Shown here: one piece after another, positions 1 to 10,409 of the stretch | Numbering within the stretch: the stretch's first letter is position 1 | How the letters are laid out: the number at the start of each line of letters is the position of its first letter | DNA from: Cervus elaphus | Lineage: Eukaryota > Chordata > Mammalia > Artiodactyla > Cervidae | Direction: 5' to 3' | Length of the DNA stretch: 64,000 nucleotides | Assembly: GCF_910594005.1 (NCBI RefSeq) | Contig: NC_057815.1 | Coordinates: 63,750,052 to 63,814,051 of the forward strand | Program-made: the position numbers and the translations under genes | The notes under the pieces: generated by a model | The model's input: the letters and a program-made list of their open reading frames with translations, nothing else | Told to the model about the DNA's origin: nothing | The model's database searches: none

Positions 1-50
1 AACTCCACTTTTAGGAATATATCCAAAGGAAATCAGATCACTCACTCTTG
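1..50 (+). mobile_element. L1 ORF2 fragment at window edge
   Basis: The first bases read like the short stretch near the end of L1 ORF2 that is seen complete in the L1 at about 57960-58000 (CCACTCCTAGGCATATACC-like). Only a few dozen bases are visible, so this is a weak call. Confidence 0.4.
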
Positions 51-1797
51 TTTCAAGTTGTAATTAAACTGTGTTAATCAAAGGAATAAAAATATGTTAT
101 TTGCCTCTTTGACCTTTTTCAGGATTTCAGGTCCTGTTAAGTGGTTGACATCAAATTATATCATATTTTTGAAGAATGGCTACATGTGGAACTAAAATCT
201 GAGGAAATACAGAAATAAACTGCTAGCTCTCAAATTATGTAGATTATCAATTGCTTTAAGTATACAAAATAGTCTTCCTTCTGGCATTGATTCCATAGGG
301 ACTCCTTTGTGACAAATGTAATTCTTGCTTATCCTCTGAGAATATTATGTTGAGGCTGCTACACATAAAAGCTAGGTCTTTGAGTTTCTTTTTGGCTTTA
401 AATCAGTTTCTTGTACAAGTGACTTAGGGTTGTTATGAAAGTAGGGAAGGGTGGAGAAAAGGGTGATCTCAGTATAACTTTATAAGACATGCAATTTCAT
501 AATACACACCATCTTATTTTATGAATGACCTAAATTCAAAGAAGGAGAAATAGTCTTTGAGCAGAGGAAATACACACTTATTCTCATGGATGAAATTTTG
601 AAAGAACCAGATTTTAGGAGGCATAGATCTTTTCTAAGGATATCATAGAAGTAAGGCTTATCTCTCTTTTTTAACTTATTGTATGTTGCATAATTTATTC
701 AAAGAAATAAAACATGGATAACAAGAAAATAGATACCTTGTGTCATCTGGACTCACAGGTTGGTATTTTCAAGCAGATGTCATCCTATGATCGTATCATG
801 TATGCTTGTAGAAAAAAGCACTTTGAAAACTGATGTGTGTATCCATCAGTGTGTGTACTTTTCATCTTTTGCAGTGTTCTATTTTGTATTTATGCATACA
901 ACATATATTAAGTCAAAGACACTGTTGTAAACATTGGATAATAAAATTCTCTGTAGGTTATACAATGTATGTATTCATGTACTTTATTGCCCATAGAATC
1001 TCATCTGTTGTGTACTCATTGAATACAAATTACATAAAGTGTTCAGTTCATTGTGTTATGATTGCTCTTCCTAATGGAACTTTGTGCTCTTATTTTTTTG
1101 ATATCTATATCTGTATCTATACCTATGTCTGTGTTTTGTGTATATATATATATATACACACATGCCTATAGATGTATTATTAATTATTGCTATTATTGCT
1201 ATAGAATTCATATCCCACTCAATAGTTTACTGCATTACAGCTTGCTTCTTTATGGTGTGCTTTATAAGGTAAATCACTCAAAAAGCCACGTATGTGCAGT
1301 TCAAGAGTTTTACACTAGAATAAAGTTTTGGTAAATGTAGATGCCTAGAAAATAATTCTTAAGTTAGTGATATTTGGACCACTTAGGTGTGTTTACATGA
1401 TTTTGGTACATGATATTAAGGGATAATTATTTGCTTCTTTATGAGATCACATTATCTTCAGAAGAACTTGTTTGAGACATAAGAAAATCATATTTCTCCT
1501 CAAGAGCTGATGTCTGTACTACTCAGTGTAGCTGCCTTGATGGGAGATGGGGGAGAACAGATAACTAGTAAAGAAGGACTTCTCTACAACAAAATAATTT
1601 GTAGTGATATAAAGAGTCCTTCTTTTCCTTAACTTTCTTAGCCCCCATCTCCACACCCATCACCTTTATCTGGGGGAGATCCCAAAGGCTTCTTTGCCAT
1701 GTAGGCTTAGCCCTCAGCTAGAACTATGAGAAGCATAAAGCAATATGATTTATTCAATAACTGATATTTTGGACATCATTAGGTCAGTTTACAGAGG

Positions 1798-2012
1798 GCT
1801 TCCCAGTTGACTCAGTGGTAAAGAATCCACCTGCCAATGCAAGAGACACAGGAGATGCAAGTTTGATCCCTGGGTTAGAAGATCTCCTGGAGGAGGAAAT
1901 GACAACCCACTCCAGTATTCTTGCCTGGAGAATTCCATGAACAGAGGAGCCTGGTGGGCTGCAGTCCACGGGGTTGCAGAGTCAGACACAACTGAGTGAG
2001 TGAGCACGCACA
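1798..2012 (+). mobile_element. Bov-tA SINE
   Basis: Full-length ruminant tRNA-Glu-derived SINE. It opens with GGCTTCCCAGTTGACTCAG (the A-box side), contains the CCACTCCAGTATTCTTGCC core and ends in the CAGACACAACTGAG tail. It is absent from duplication copy B. Confidence 0.92.
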
Positions 2013-2194
2013 CATGCAGGTCAATTTACCAATCAAGTATGAAGTATTCTGCTTGTATTAGAATGTGGGTTTCTGGAGGAATAAATGAAGGAGCACAAAA
2101 GAGCCTATCTCTACAGTGAAATAACCTGTTTGAAATATTGAGTATGGGAAAATATTGAATAGCATTAACCTTAATACACATTCATATATATTCA

Positions 2195-2226
2195 TATGTG
2201 TGTGTGTGTTCATGTATATACGTGTG
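2195..2226. repeat. TG/TA microsatellite
   Basis: A short TG and TA run immediately 5' of the next SINE. A similar run lies 3' of that SINE at about 2455-2500. Confidence 0.7.
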
Positions 2227-2240
2227 CATATATATTTATA

Positions 2241-2452
2241 GGCTTCCCAGGTGGCTCTCGTAAAGAACCAGCCTGCCGATGCAGGAGACTTAAGAGACCT
2301 GCGTTTTATCTCTGCAGTTGGGAATATCCCTTGGAAGAGGGTGTGGCAACCCACCCGAGTATTCTTGCCTGGAGAATCCCATGGACAGAGTAGCCTGGCA
2401 GGCTGCAGTCCATAAGGTGACACAGAGTTGGACATGACTGAAGTGACTTAGT
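2241..2452 (+). mobile_element. Bov-tA SINE, diverged
   Basis: Opens with GGCTTCCCAGGTGGCTC, carries the GAGTATTCTTGCCTGGAGAA core and ends with GACATGACTGAAGTGACTTAG. The middle is more diverged than in the neighbouring copy. Absent from duplication copy B. Confidence 0.9.
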
Positions 2453-3589
2453 ACACATGTACACATATATGTATATATTCACATATGTGTGTATGTGTAT
2501 GGTTCTTGTTGATATTTTTTTCCAAAGAACATATAATAATGTCTTTATTTAAAGGGTATACAGTAGAAAAAACAGGAAAAAACTGACATCATAATACACC
2601 ATGCTTCATATTAGACACATAGGCAGTGTGACAAATGAGATCCAGAGGCATGGGATATGTTATTGTCATTTAAGAGGCCAACCCAAGTGTGTCAAGATCA
2701 TTCTCTCTTTTGAAAATACTCCAACTGATACCACATTTTTACTGCATGCAGTCCTATGAATTTTTAGTTATCCAGATTTAATATGTAAGTCCAGGAGCTT
2801 GATTGCCTGCATTTTAACTTTCTTTCTGTTAAATCAGGCGGTGGAGATTGTTTATTTCTATTACTTAAATCACCTAAACCGTGGGTTATGCAGTCTTCTA
2901 GTGAAACGTGAATTTTCAATAACTCCCAAAAAGTTTTACAATGTCTCTGCTTAATCAATTACAGCCATGAGAAGTCTTCTCTCTTGAGAGAAATACTGAC
3001 TGAGAGATTAAGGGGGACTTTTCTAAGTCTTGCTCCAAAGAACATAGTTTCTGTTTATCACTGACATAAAAGCAGGTCGAAGAGGGAAGTCAAAACCCAA
3101 GATGGCTTTGGAAGATACTTCTGCATTCTGAGGAATAATATCTTGTATTATTCACCTTGGGGAATCTGAGCATGCTCTTCTTAGACTCCACTTTATCAAG
3201 TCATAAATCCATAGTTTAAATATTAACTGTGCACTTTTCACATTGTGATACTGCATTTGGAAAAGTGTGAATATGTTAGCAACATAATTTTCAGGCAACT
3301 CTCACAGGAAGGAGTGGAAAGGAAAAATAAATCCTATGGAACTGGTCGTATGGAGAACTTAGGAGTGACGGATGAAAATACACCAAGTCAGTTTATCTAC
3401 AACAAATTTGGAACCATATAATCATTGGAAAATTAAATGTTTATCATAAAGTTTTTACAGAGGAAACTGAAGCAGATAATTTTAGAATATTCTCAGGACA
3501 GTCGTTTATAAAATTGATGTTTTGCTAAAATGGACAGTGGGGAAATAAAGTCATTGATGTGGAAAAATTGCCTTCATTGCCTCTTGCTT

Positions 3590-3890
3590 TCTCCTTTGAT
3601 TTTTAAGTTCTCACCACTGACACTCTTGTCTGTTTCTGCTTGCTCCTGCTTCACAGTAATTTTTCTTGCTCTTTCCATTCCAAGAATGTCTGATATCCTA
3701 GATTGTGAGCTCCAAAATTTAGATATCAGTTTATGTAACATTTTCATCACCATCCTATTGTGATGTTTTTCTTTTAGAGTGTAATCACCTTGAGAAGAAT
3801 ATCTGATGTGTGTTACTTTATTCCCAGTGCCTAGGACATGATTGTTAGTAACTGCTTAACAAATAGTTGTTGAATTAAGTAAATAGAGAA
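3590..3890 (+). mobile_element. L2-type LINE 3' end
   Basis: Strongly decayed. The typical L2 tail is readable: TGTGAGCTCC, then CCCAGTGCCTAGGACATG, then TGCTTAACAAATAGTTGTTGAAT. The 77-codon open frame at 3530-3763 lies across it and is not a gene. Confidence 0.6.
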
Positions 3891-4119
3891 ACTTTTTGTT
3901 GGAAATAAATAGATAAGATAACCTATTTGCACCTATGATAATATGCAGTGACACATGAATGATCTTTATGTATTTGCAAACATAGTATTTGGTATGATAT
4001 TACACATTTTATTTCTCTGAATTTATTTCTAGTGAATTAATATTCATGTGGTTATTAATTTGAATTGTTTTAGAAACAGATCATTAAGGGTCTTCCTCAA
4101 CTAAATCTCCCATGTTTTC

Positions 4120-4195
4120 AGCTTCTGGTTGTGGTCATCTTGGCATAGCAACTTTATCTTCAGAAGAACTGATAAAAATCAAAGAAAAAACCATC
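4120..4195 (+). promoter_or_regulatory. Predicted 3' splice site and 5' leader of the OR exon
   Basis: A TTTTCAG acceptor ends at 4121, and the 74 bases between it and the ATG match the leader of the gene at 61170 almost base for base. The leader of the gene at 12397 also starts with a related TGGTTGTG-TCTTGGCA block. OR genes commonly have a non-coding upstream exon spliced just before an intronless coding exon, so this is most likely the start of the coding exon. The upstream exon and promoter were not located. Confidence 0.6.
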
Positions 4196-5140
4196 ATGCC
4201 TCCTCTCAACACTTCTCATCCCTCTCCTGTCACCTTCTCGCTGATGGGCATCCCAGGACTGGAGCACCTGCATGTCTGGATTGGGATTCCCTTCTGCTCT
4301 ATGTATGTGGTGGCAGTGGTGGGGAATATGACCATTCTAGCTGTGGTGAGGGCAGAGCGAAGCCTCCACGAGCCTATGTTCCTCTTTTTGTGCATGCTCT
4401 CAGTCACTGACCTGGTCCTCTCCACATCTACACTGCCTCGCATGCTATGTCTCTTCTGGCTTGGAGCCCATGACGTTGCCTTTGATGCCTGCCTGACCCA
4501 AATGTTCTTCATTCACAGCTTCACTACCATGGAATCAGGGTATTTCCTGACCATGGCCATTGACCGCTATGTGGCCATTTGTTACCCACTGCGCCATAAC
4601 ACCATACTGACTCACACTCGCATCACTATAATGGGTATTATTGTGGTGATTCGGGGAGTTGCCTTCTTTTCTCCGCACCCCATTCTGCTCAAACAGCTGC
4701 CTTACTGCAGAACACGAATCATTGCCCACACCTACTGTGAGTTTATGGCTGTGCTGAAGCTGGCGTGTGTGGACACAGGAGCCACCTCACGTTACAGCCT
4801 CAGTGTGGCTTCTATCATTGGCTCATGTGATGCAATTCTTACTGCTATATCCTATGTCTTCATCCTCCGGTCTGTATTCCGCTTGCCATCTCGAGAAGCT
4901 GGCTTCAAGGCTTTGGGCACATGTGGATCCCATGTTTGTGTTATTCTTGTCTTTTACTCCACAACTGGTTTTTCCATATTCACTCACCGTTTTGGGAAAA
5001 ATATACCTGCACATATCCATATTTTTATTTCAAATATGTATCTTTTGGTGCCCCCTTTTCTCAACCCCATTGTGTATGGAGTAAGGACCAAGAAAATACG
5101 GGAGCATGCTATTAAGGCGCTAAGTGTAAAAGTTGCTTGA
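4196..5140 (+). CDS. Class I olfactory receptor, OR52-family-like (trio member 1)
   Basis: An odorant-sensing seven-helix G-protein-coupled receptor, expected in the ciliary membrane of olfactory neurons and coupled to G-olf. Seen in the 314 residues: N-glycosylation site N5-T-S; the class I hallmark GIPGLE at 18-23; GN at 43-44 (TM1); LHEPM at 57-61; the TM3 cysteine C99; MAIDRYVAIC at 120-129; EC2 cysteines C171, C181 and C191; SY at 219-220; KALGTCGSH at 238-246; HRFG at 264-267; and PPFLNPIVYG at 286-295. The frame stays open upstream to 4112, but I chose the ATG at 4196. It gives the same 314 codons as the two paralogs, and the upstream part looks like untranslated leader after a splice acceptor. 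Position 183 is Phe where many class I receptors have His. The ORF is intact. OR52 membership is from motif recall; the subfamily is unresolved. Confidence 0.93.
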   Translation: MPPLNTSHPSPVTFSLMGIPGLEHLHVWIGIPFCSMYVVAVVGNMTILAVVRAERSLHEPMFLFLCMLSVTDLVLSTSTLPRMLCLFWLGAHDVAFDACLTQMFFIHSFTTMESGYFLTMAIDRYVAICYPLRHNTILTHTRITIMGIIVVIRGVAFFSPHPILLKQLPYCRTRIIAHTYCEFMAVLKLACVDTGATSRYSLSVASIIGSCDAILTAISYVFILRSVFRLPSREAGFKALGTCGSHVCVILVFYSTTGFSIFTHRFGKNIPAHIHIFISNMYLLVPPFLNPIVYGVRTKKIREHAIKALSVKVA

Positions 5141-5420
5141 TTTTAGTTGGATCAATGAAGTACATAGTTTAAGATATATAGAACTGCAAGAGATGATGTA
5201 GGGAAAATAATTAACTGCTCTCACTCCTGTAAGCTGATTTGGACTTACCACCTGAGAGTTGTTATTTATCAGATGTGTAGAATATCTATGGATTCTAACT
5301 CAACACATTACTGTAACTTTTTTATTTAGTAAATATTAGTGATGAAATTGTTAATCTCACTCTAAATATGTACCTTTTGGAGTATGTACAACAGGGAATG
5401 AAAAGTAGATAGAAGGATAG

Positions 5421-6784
5421 AAAACTTCTCCCTGCACACCCCCTCCAAAAAAAGGAAAAGTTATGTAAGATCTACATGCTGAATTTTATAGACCAGACAT
5501 TTTGAAGAAATCTTGAGTCCTATATATATGGCTGTGAATATTTAGAACCAGTAATAAATGTTGTATCTCTGGCCTGATTGAATGAAATTAAAGGCTTGAG
5601 AAAAATGAGTAGCATTATTAATACCCCAAAACTAAATAAATTTAATTAAGAAGACATGAGTACTCCCCTCAAGCGAAACAAGCAGAAACAAAAGTAAAGT
5701 AATAAACTCATAAACCTCAATTTTTGTGAAGGTGTCAACATTGATGTTAGAGCTTCAGTGGCTTTTTAGAGTGATTATGATTGAGCCAGAAATATTAAAA
5801 AAATAATATCTTGAATTCTACTGAATTAACAGAAGAGATCATAGAAAAAGAGAAAAGTGTGAACAGAAAATGATGATTGTGTAGAGGGGAAGGAAAAGGA
5901 CATTCAACTGATGGCAGGGTTTGAACAAAAGCTTGAGAAATGTGAAAAAAGCCTTGCTGCATATGAGAAAGAATCGTGGTAGTGGTGCTACAACATCATA
6001 GATCATCAGGATTTAAGACACTAGACTTTATCTTATTGTATGAGTCCATTCTCCACAATTTTCTTTCTGGGCTTGGCAGTTCTTATTCTACAGGTCTAAA
6101 ATAGTATGAACCATTAGAATTTCTTAGCATTCTTTCCTCACATAAAACAGAGATCCTGTTACTTCTTATGAGAATGAGGATAGACCTCTTAGTTTGAAAC
6201 AAAGAACAATGAGGAAAACACATAATCAATAGTTCTGATAGGTTCAGCGTATTTCTCACAGAGAAAAAGTTATGTGTATATGGCTATATCTGTATATCTA
6301 TATCTTTATCTCCCCTTAGGGGCATAAAACTTAGAAATATAAACAAGAGATATACATATACTTTAATCTTGGAATTCTTCTGTTTATTTCTCAAGTACTG
6401 TTATACCAAGATATATAACCAACTATTTTGCCTCTGTTAAAGAAAAAACATGAATATATGCCTTTATTCTGTCTCTTAGAGATTCAAAGAATTTATAAAT
6501 ATGTAAAAACAGTGCTTTTTTAGTGCACTGAAATGCTCTATTTTAGTCATAATGATCTGTTAATCTGTTCATCAGACATATCACAAATATGGAGAACTTA
6601 TTTTAATATAGATAATATTCTAAGTGACAGTCATACCCTCCCAACCCACACACACTTGGAGATTTTGCCCTTTCTTCTCTCCAGAGTTCAGTTCACTACT
6701 CACTCATCTTCAAAACTGTGATTGATAAGACATGGCTAGTCACCCGTATTGCTCTGAATCCTGTACATATCTTCCTCAGTTTCT
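5421..6784. other. AT-rich intergenic DNA, no gene seen
   Basis: No recognisable coding region. Short poly-A and TA-rich tracts occur, for example around 6280-6320. An open frame of about 60 codons at 6533-6721 has no recognisable motif and I do not call it. Confidence 0.6.
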
Positions 6785-7262
6785 GGTGGGATTACATCCT
6801 GATAAATCCATCATAAGTTAAAAATAGCATAGGTAAAAGATGCATATAGTACACCTAACCTACGGAATGTCATAGCTTAGCCTCACTTACCTGAAATGTG
6901 CTCAGAACACCTACATTAGCCTACAGATGGGCAAATACATTTAACACAAAGGATATTTTATAACAACGTGTTGAATATCTTATGTGATTTATTGAATACT
7001 GTACTGAAAGTGAAAAACAGGATGGTTGTATGGATGTACAGTGCTTGTAAACATGTTTGCTCTCATGATCACATGGTTGACAGAGCTGCAGCTCACTGTA
7101 CTGCCCCGCAGCAGGAGGGTATCTTACCACATATGGCTAGCTTTGGAAAAAAATCAAAATTCAATATTCACTGTACTGTTTCTACTGAATGTATATTGCT
7201 TTGCACTATTATAAAGTCAAACAAAAATTGTAAGTCAAGCTATTAAGTTTCAGATCGTCTAT
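6785..7262. mobile_element. Tigger-type (pogo-like) DNA transposon fossil, non-autonomous
   Basis: Both ends carry the 'CATAAGTTAAAAATAGCATAGG ... GTAAGTCAAGCTATTAAGTTTCAGATCGTCTA'-style near-palindromic termini typical of these mammalian elements (quoted here only in outline). The interior has the familiar ACACCTAACCTACGGAA, ATTGAATACTGTACTGAAAG and CTACTGAATGTATATTGC blocks. No transposase is encoded. Subfamily not determined. Confidence 0.6.
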
Positions 7263-7378
7263 ATATAAGAGGTCAAGATTCAGTACATTCATTAGGGTAC
7301 TCCACTCTTTATCCCATGACTAAAATTAATTTCTAGTTTTATACATTGGCATTTTTTAACAGTCTTAAGCTCAGAGTG

Positions 7379-7592
7379 GGCTTCCCAGGTGGCACAGTGG
7401 TAAAAAAGATCTGCCTGCCAATGCAGGAGACTCAAGAGATGCGGGTTCAGTCCCTGGGTCAGGAAAGATCCCCTAGAGAAGGAAATAGCAACCTATTCCA
7501 GTATTCTTGCCTAGGAAACCCCATGGACAGAGGAGTCTGGTGGGCTACAGTCCATGGGGTTGCAAAGAGTTGAACACGATTGAGTATGCAAC
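7379..7592 (+). mobile_element. Bov-tA SINE
   Basis: Near full length. It runs from GGGCTTCCCAGGTGGCACAG through CCAGTATTCTTGCCTAGG to GAGTTGAACACGATTGAG. It ends about 45 bases before the OR relic. Confidence 0.93.
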
Positions 7593-7636
7593 CATCTCTC
7601 CCAAGCTCAGAGCAGAGAAGGATAAATAACTCCTTT

Positions 7637-7910
7637 GATGTTAGATCTTAATAGAATCAATTTTCATCCAACCACCTTTCTACTCCCTAGAAACTCAGGA
7701 CAAGAGGTTTCCATTGTGTTCCTTTCCATCTGCCTAGTCTTGTTTTTCTACCTTTTGGTTCAGGTTGAGAAATGTGTGCTTGTGTTCATCATCAAGACAG
7801 ACCCTACTTGGTATAAACCCACATCTCTCTTCCTGAGCATGCTGTCTGTGCATGACCTGAAGTCTAGCACTGTAATCCTTCCCTTAATTATCACTCTCTT
7901 CCAGGTCAGT
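7637..7910 (+). pseudogene. Olfactory receptor pseudogene fragment, OR51-like, 5' half only
   Basis: In one frame the translation reads like the N-terminus of an OR51-type receptor. An N-R-x-x-F-H-P-T-T-F-L-L start is followed by a degraded TM1 and then FIIKTDP at about 7789. KPTSLFLSMLSVHDL at about 7819 is recognisably the IL1-TM2 signature (normally LHxPMYxFLSMLSVTDL), and S-T-V-I-L-P follows. The GIPGLE and GN motifs are destroyed, the LHxPMY core is mutated, and nothing after TM2 (no DRY, no SY, no NPIIY) can be found downstream. The frame runs open to 7964, but its last part is not receptor-like. It is clearly non-functional as a receptor. OR51 rather than OR52 is my inference from the IKTDP and LSMLSV wording. 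Confidence 0.7.
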
Positions 7911-7969
7911 GACAGAGATCAATTTAAAAACTTATCTTACTTAGATATCATACATCCACTATGAGACCA

Positions 7970-8954
7970 CAGAAAGACAATGATGATTACCCATGAGAAA
8001 GCATGACAAAAAGCAAAATAGTTGAGTTGCAAGACAGGGAAGGATATATTGCACAAGTGGAGAAGTTGACAGTCCATTCATAGTAGCAGCAAGTCAGTAG
8101 TAATACATGAGCTCAGAAGCAGATAGACATGTTGGTAAACGTGTTGATGTGATCTTCTCTTGCTTCTTTTTTCTCAGTGAAAGTGGAATCTAGTTTATCA
8201 TCCAAGAGTGGAGTTAGGGGAAGTGTGACAGAGGTTTGGCTTAAAAGAATACAGGAAATAATTTTGAGGAGACTGAGAAATTGAAAGACTTCAAAATTAA
8301 ATGTAGTATTAGGGGCCCACTTGCTATAGTGAATATGAATTCAAAGTAAGACCAGTCACTTGGTTGTAGAAGATATTTTTCTCTAGCCATCTTTTTAGAA
8401 AAGCGTATGCTTGAGATTTCTGTTATAGAAATAAGCCAAAGATTGCCTCTGTATATGGGCCTCTCTGACCTAGGGACCTTTCATATAAGAGGCTATGAGA
8501 TTGATGTCCCCGTGGTTATTTAGATCACAACCTGTGTGATTGTATGCTGAACATCTGGACTGGCATCACAGTCCTTTAAAAATATTTACCAATATGATTA
8601 ATGAGAAAGTGGAAGATACAAATTGTTGTAGAAATATAACATATAAATGTAATTTAGTATAAAAGAATAGTACTTATTGAAGCAGTGACATTCCATCATA
8701 ACCTTAAGATGAATAGGAAATGAAAAGGCCTAGGGAAGTATCAAACATTGAAGCAAAAACATGAATCAGAATCTTAAAGGAGTCAGTGAAAGAAAGTCTG
8801 GACTGGTTGAGACTCAGGGAAACTTAAAGAAGAGCTGTCTAGCAGAAAGTGATGCCAAGAACCAACAAGACTATAAAGGTTCTTGTTGGTCCTTTGGGAT
8901 GCTGTCAGTTATAATCCATGGAAGTTATAGACTTTAATTCAGGCATGCTTCAGT
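7970..8954. other. Intergenic DNA, nothing recognised
   Basis: No open frame of note and no repeat family I can name with confidence. Confidence 0.55.
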
Positions 8955-9215
8955 TTTAAATATTAGTCATATAGTGATTAAGTAAATAAAATGTGGAGCT
9001 AGAGATATCTGGATTCAGTTCCTAAAATCGCCCTTCATTTGCTGTAGAAATTTGACTTAAATCATTTAATCTAATGGACTCACTGCTTCCTTGACTTTTT
9101 AGTGGTAATTTCCTATTTACAAAGGTTGTTTTGAAGATCAATGAAAGAAGGGATTTTTAGCATTAAACATAGGCCCAGAAAGTGATGACTTCTCAGTAAA
9201 TGAACATAATACTTT
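8955..9215 (+). mobile_element. MIR SINE
   Basis: Decayed mammalian-wide SINE. It shows the order TAGTGATTAAG ... GGAGCTAGAGATATCTGGATTCAG ... TTTGACTTAAATCATTTAATCT ... GTTTTGAAGATCAATGAAAG ... AGTAAATGAAC, which follows the MIR consensus layout. Confidence 0.65.
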
Positions 9216-10089
9216 CTTATGGTTCTGACGTTTCCTCATATTTTCCCACAAATATATTTCATATCAAAGCACTCAGCAAACCTTTGGGAAATAATAATAT
9301 CCTTATTTGTTATCTTAAGGAATAGTTAATATTAATTAGAGTAATTTAAGTCTTGTAATTTGGGAAAAGGCCCCATATCCTGGAGGACTATTGATTCCCC
9401 TGCAATCTACACTGTTGAACCCAGTGGGATTTGATGCTGGGTATAATCCAGCTGATATTCAATGACCACACTTATTAGCACCTGCTCTCATGCAAGATGA
9501 CTGTCTGGATTACTCTGAACTTCTAATTTGGGTGAGTTGATAGGGATACAGGACAGAAAAAGAGAGAAGGCAGCTACATTCAAACATCTGCATTTAAATT
9601 ATGAGATCCTCAAAAAGTAATGTCCATCTCTTTAAAAATATCCTTAGTAAAGTTAAGAGTAAATCTTGTAGACATGTAAAACACTAAGAAGGTGTAGTGA
9701 ACTCTGTTGATTATCTAAAGTATATGGAGCATATGGTCATAGATACTCCAAATAAAAGTTAAAGTAGCATTAAACTCCTTGACCAGGATAAGCTTTGAGG
9801 TCAGATTTAACTCTGAGCAAGGAAGAGCCATGTTCCTCCCAGTCAGCATTAGATGTTAATCAGTCATGGCAAGTGTTTGTGGGAGGAAGAATATTACTTT
9901 TGACCTAGATACTGCAAGAACAGTGGTTTGCAAAAGGAAGTTAATAAAAAGGAGGGGGAGGAACATTACAATCAGAGAAGTATGTGAAAAAGGCACAGTT
10001 TCACAAAGAAGCATGTTGTATTTGGGGAATAGTTAGAAGTTAGTTGTTACCCCCATGGGAGGTATAGAAATAATATCTTAAAATGCTCT
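9216..10089. other. Intergenic DNA, nothing recognised
   Basis: Mixed-composition unique-looking sequence without coding frames. Confidence 0.5.
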
Positions 10090-10094
10090 GTGTA

Positions 10095-10180
10095 AGATAA
10101 TGTGCTAATTTGTTAACATGCATTAACAGCATTTCATTTTCTCCACTTTACAGTTGAGGAAACCGAGAAAAAGATATAAT
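10095..10180 (-). mobile_element. MIR fragment
   Basis: The TTTACAGTTGAGGAAACCGAG block is the reverse complement of the MIR 'cctcagtttcctcat' segment. It is truncated by the adjacent Bov-tA. Confidence 0.5.
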
Positions 10181-10187
10181 CAGTGTG

Positions 10188-10407
10188 TGTGCTGTGCTGT
10201 GTGCTTAGCGCTCAGTCGTGTCTGATTCTTTGTGACCCCATGGACGGTAGCCCACCAGGCTCCTCTGTCCACGGGGATTCTCCAGGCAGAAATGCTGGAA
10301 TGGATTGCCATTGCCTCCTCCAAGGGATCTTCCCACCCCAGGGATCAAACCCAGGTCTCCCGCATTGACAGCGAATTTTTTACCATCTGAGCCACCAGGG
10401 AAGCCCA
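10188..10407 (-). mobile_element. Bov-tA SINE
   Basis: Reverse-complement copy. It reads CTCAGTCGTGTCTGATTCTT at its left and GAGCCACCAGGGAAGCCC at its right end. The two open frames of 61 and 73 codons across it are SINE artefacts. Confidence 0.95.
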
Positions 10408-10409
10408 TA

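Larger units (their letters stand above)
50..5420 (+). repeat. Segmental duplication copy A (partner at 59150-62350)
   Basis: Non-coding sequence on both sides of the OR gene at 4196 aligns by eye, in the same order and orientation, with sequence around the OR gene at 61170. Matching anchors are 51-180 with 59150-59280, 300-400 with 59400-59490, 480-600 with 59580-59690, 833-950 with 59900-60030, 1055-1085 with 60120-60150, 2980-3015 with 60760-60790, 4060-4195 with 61020-61169, and 5141-5400 with 62115-62340. Copy A is about 2 kb longer, partly because two Bov-tA SINEs (1798-2012, 2241-2452) and an L2 piece lie in it. The duplication therefore includes flanks and possibly the promoter region, not only the coding exon. 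Confidence 0.8.

Noticed and set aside
833..1334. Overlapping Cys/Tyr/Ile-rich frames of 112 and 90 codons
   Set aside because: AT-rich and TA-microsatellite sequence. The duplicated copy B does not keep these frames.
1797..2012. Possible tRNA gene because of A/B-box-like text in this and the other Bov-tA copies
   Set aside because: These are tRNA-derived SINEs with the SINE body attached. No intact cloverleaf was identified.
4112..4195. 28-residue N-terminal extension of the OR (and its equivalent at 61086)
   Set aside because: It begins within a splice-acceptor-like TTTTCAG. The second copy has GTG instead of ATG, and the third paralog has no such extension.
4216..4512. A 98-codon antisense frame repeated in all three trio genes (also 12369-12713 and 61190-61486), with near-identical protein
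   Set aside because: It is the mirror of a conserved coding segment. Conservation follows from the sense gene, and there is no independent promoter, start context or known domain.
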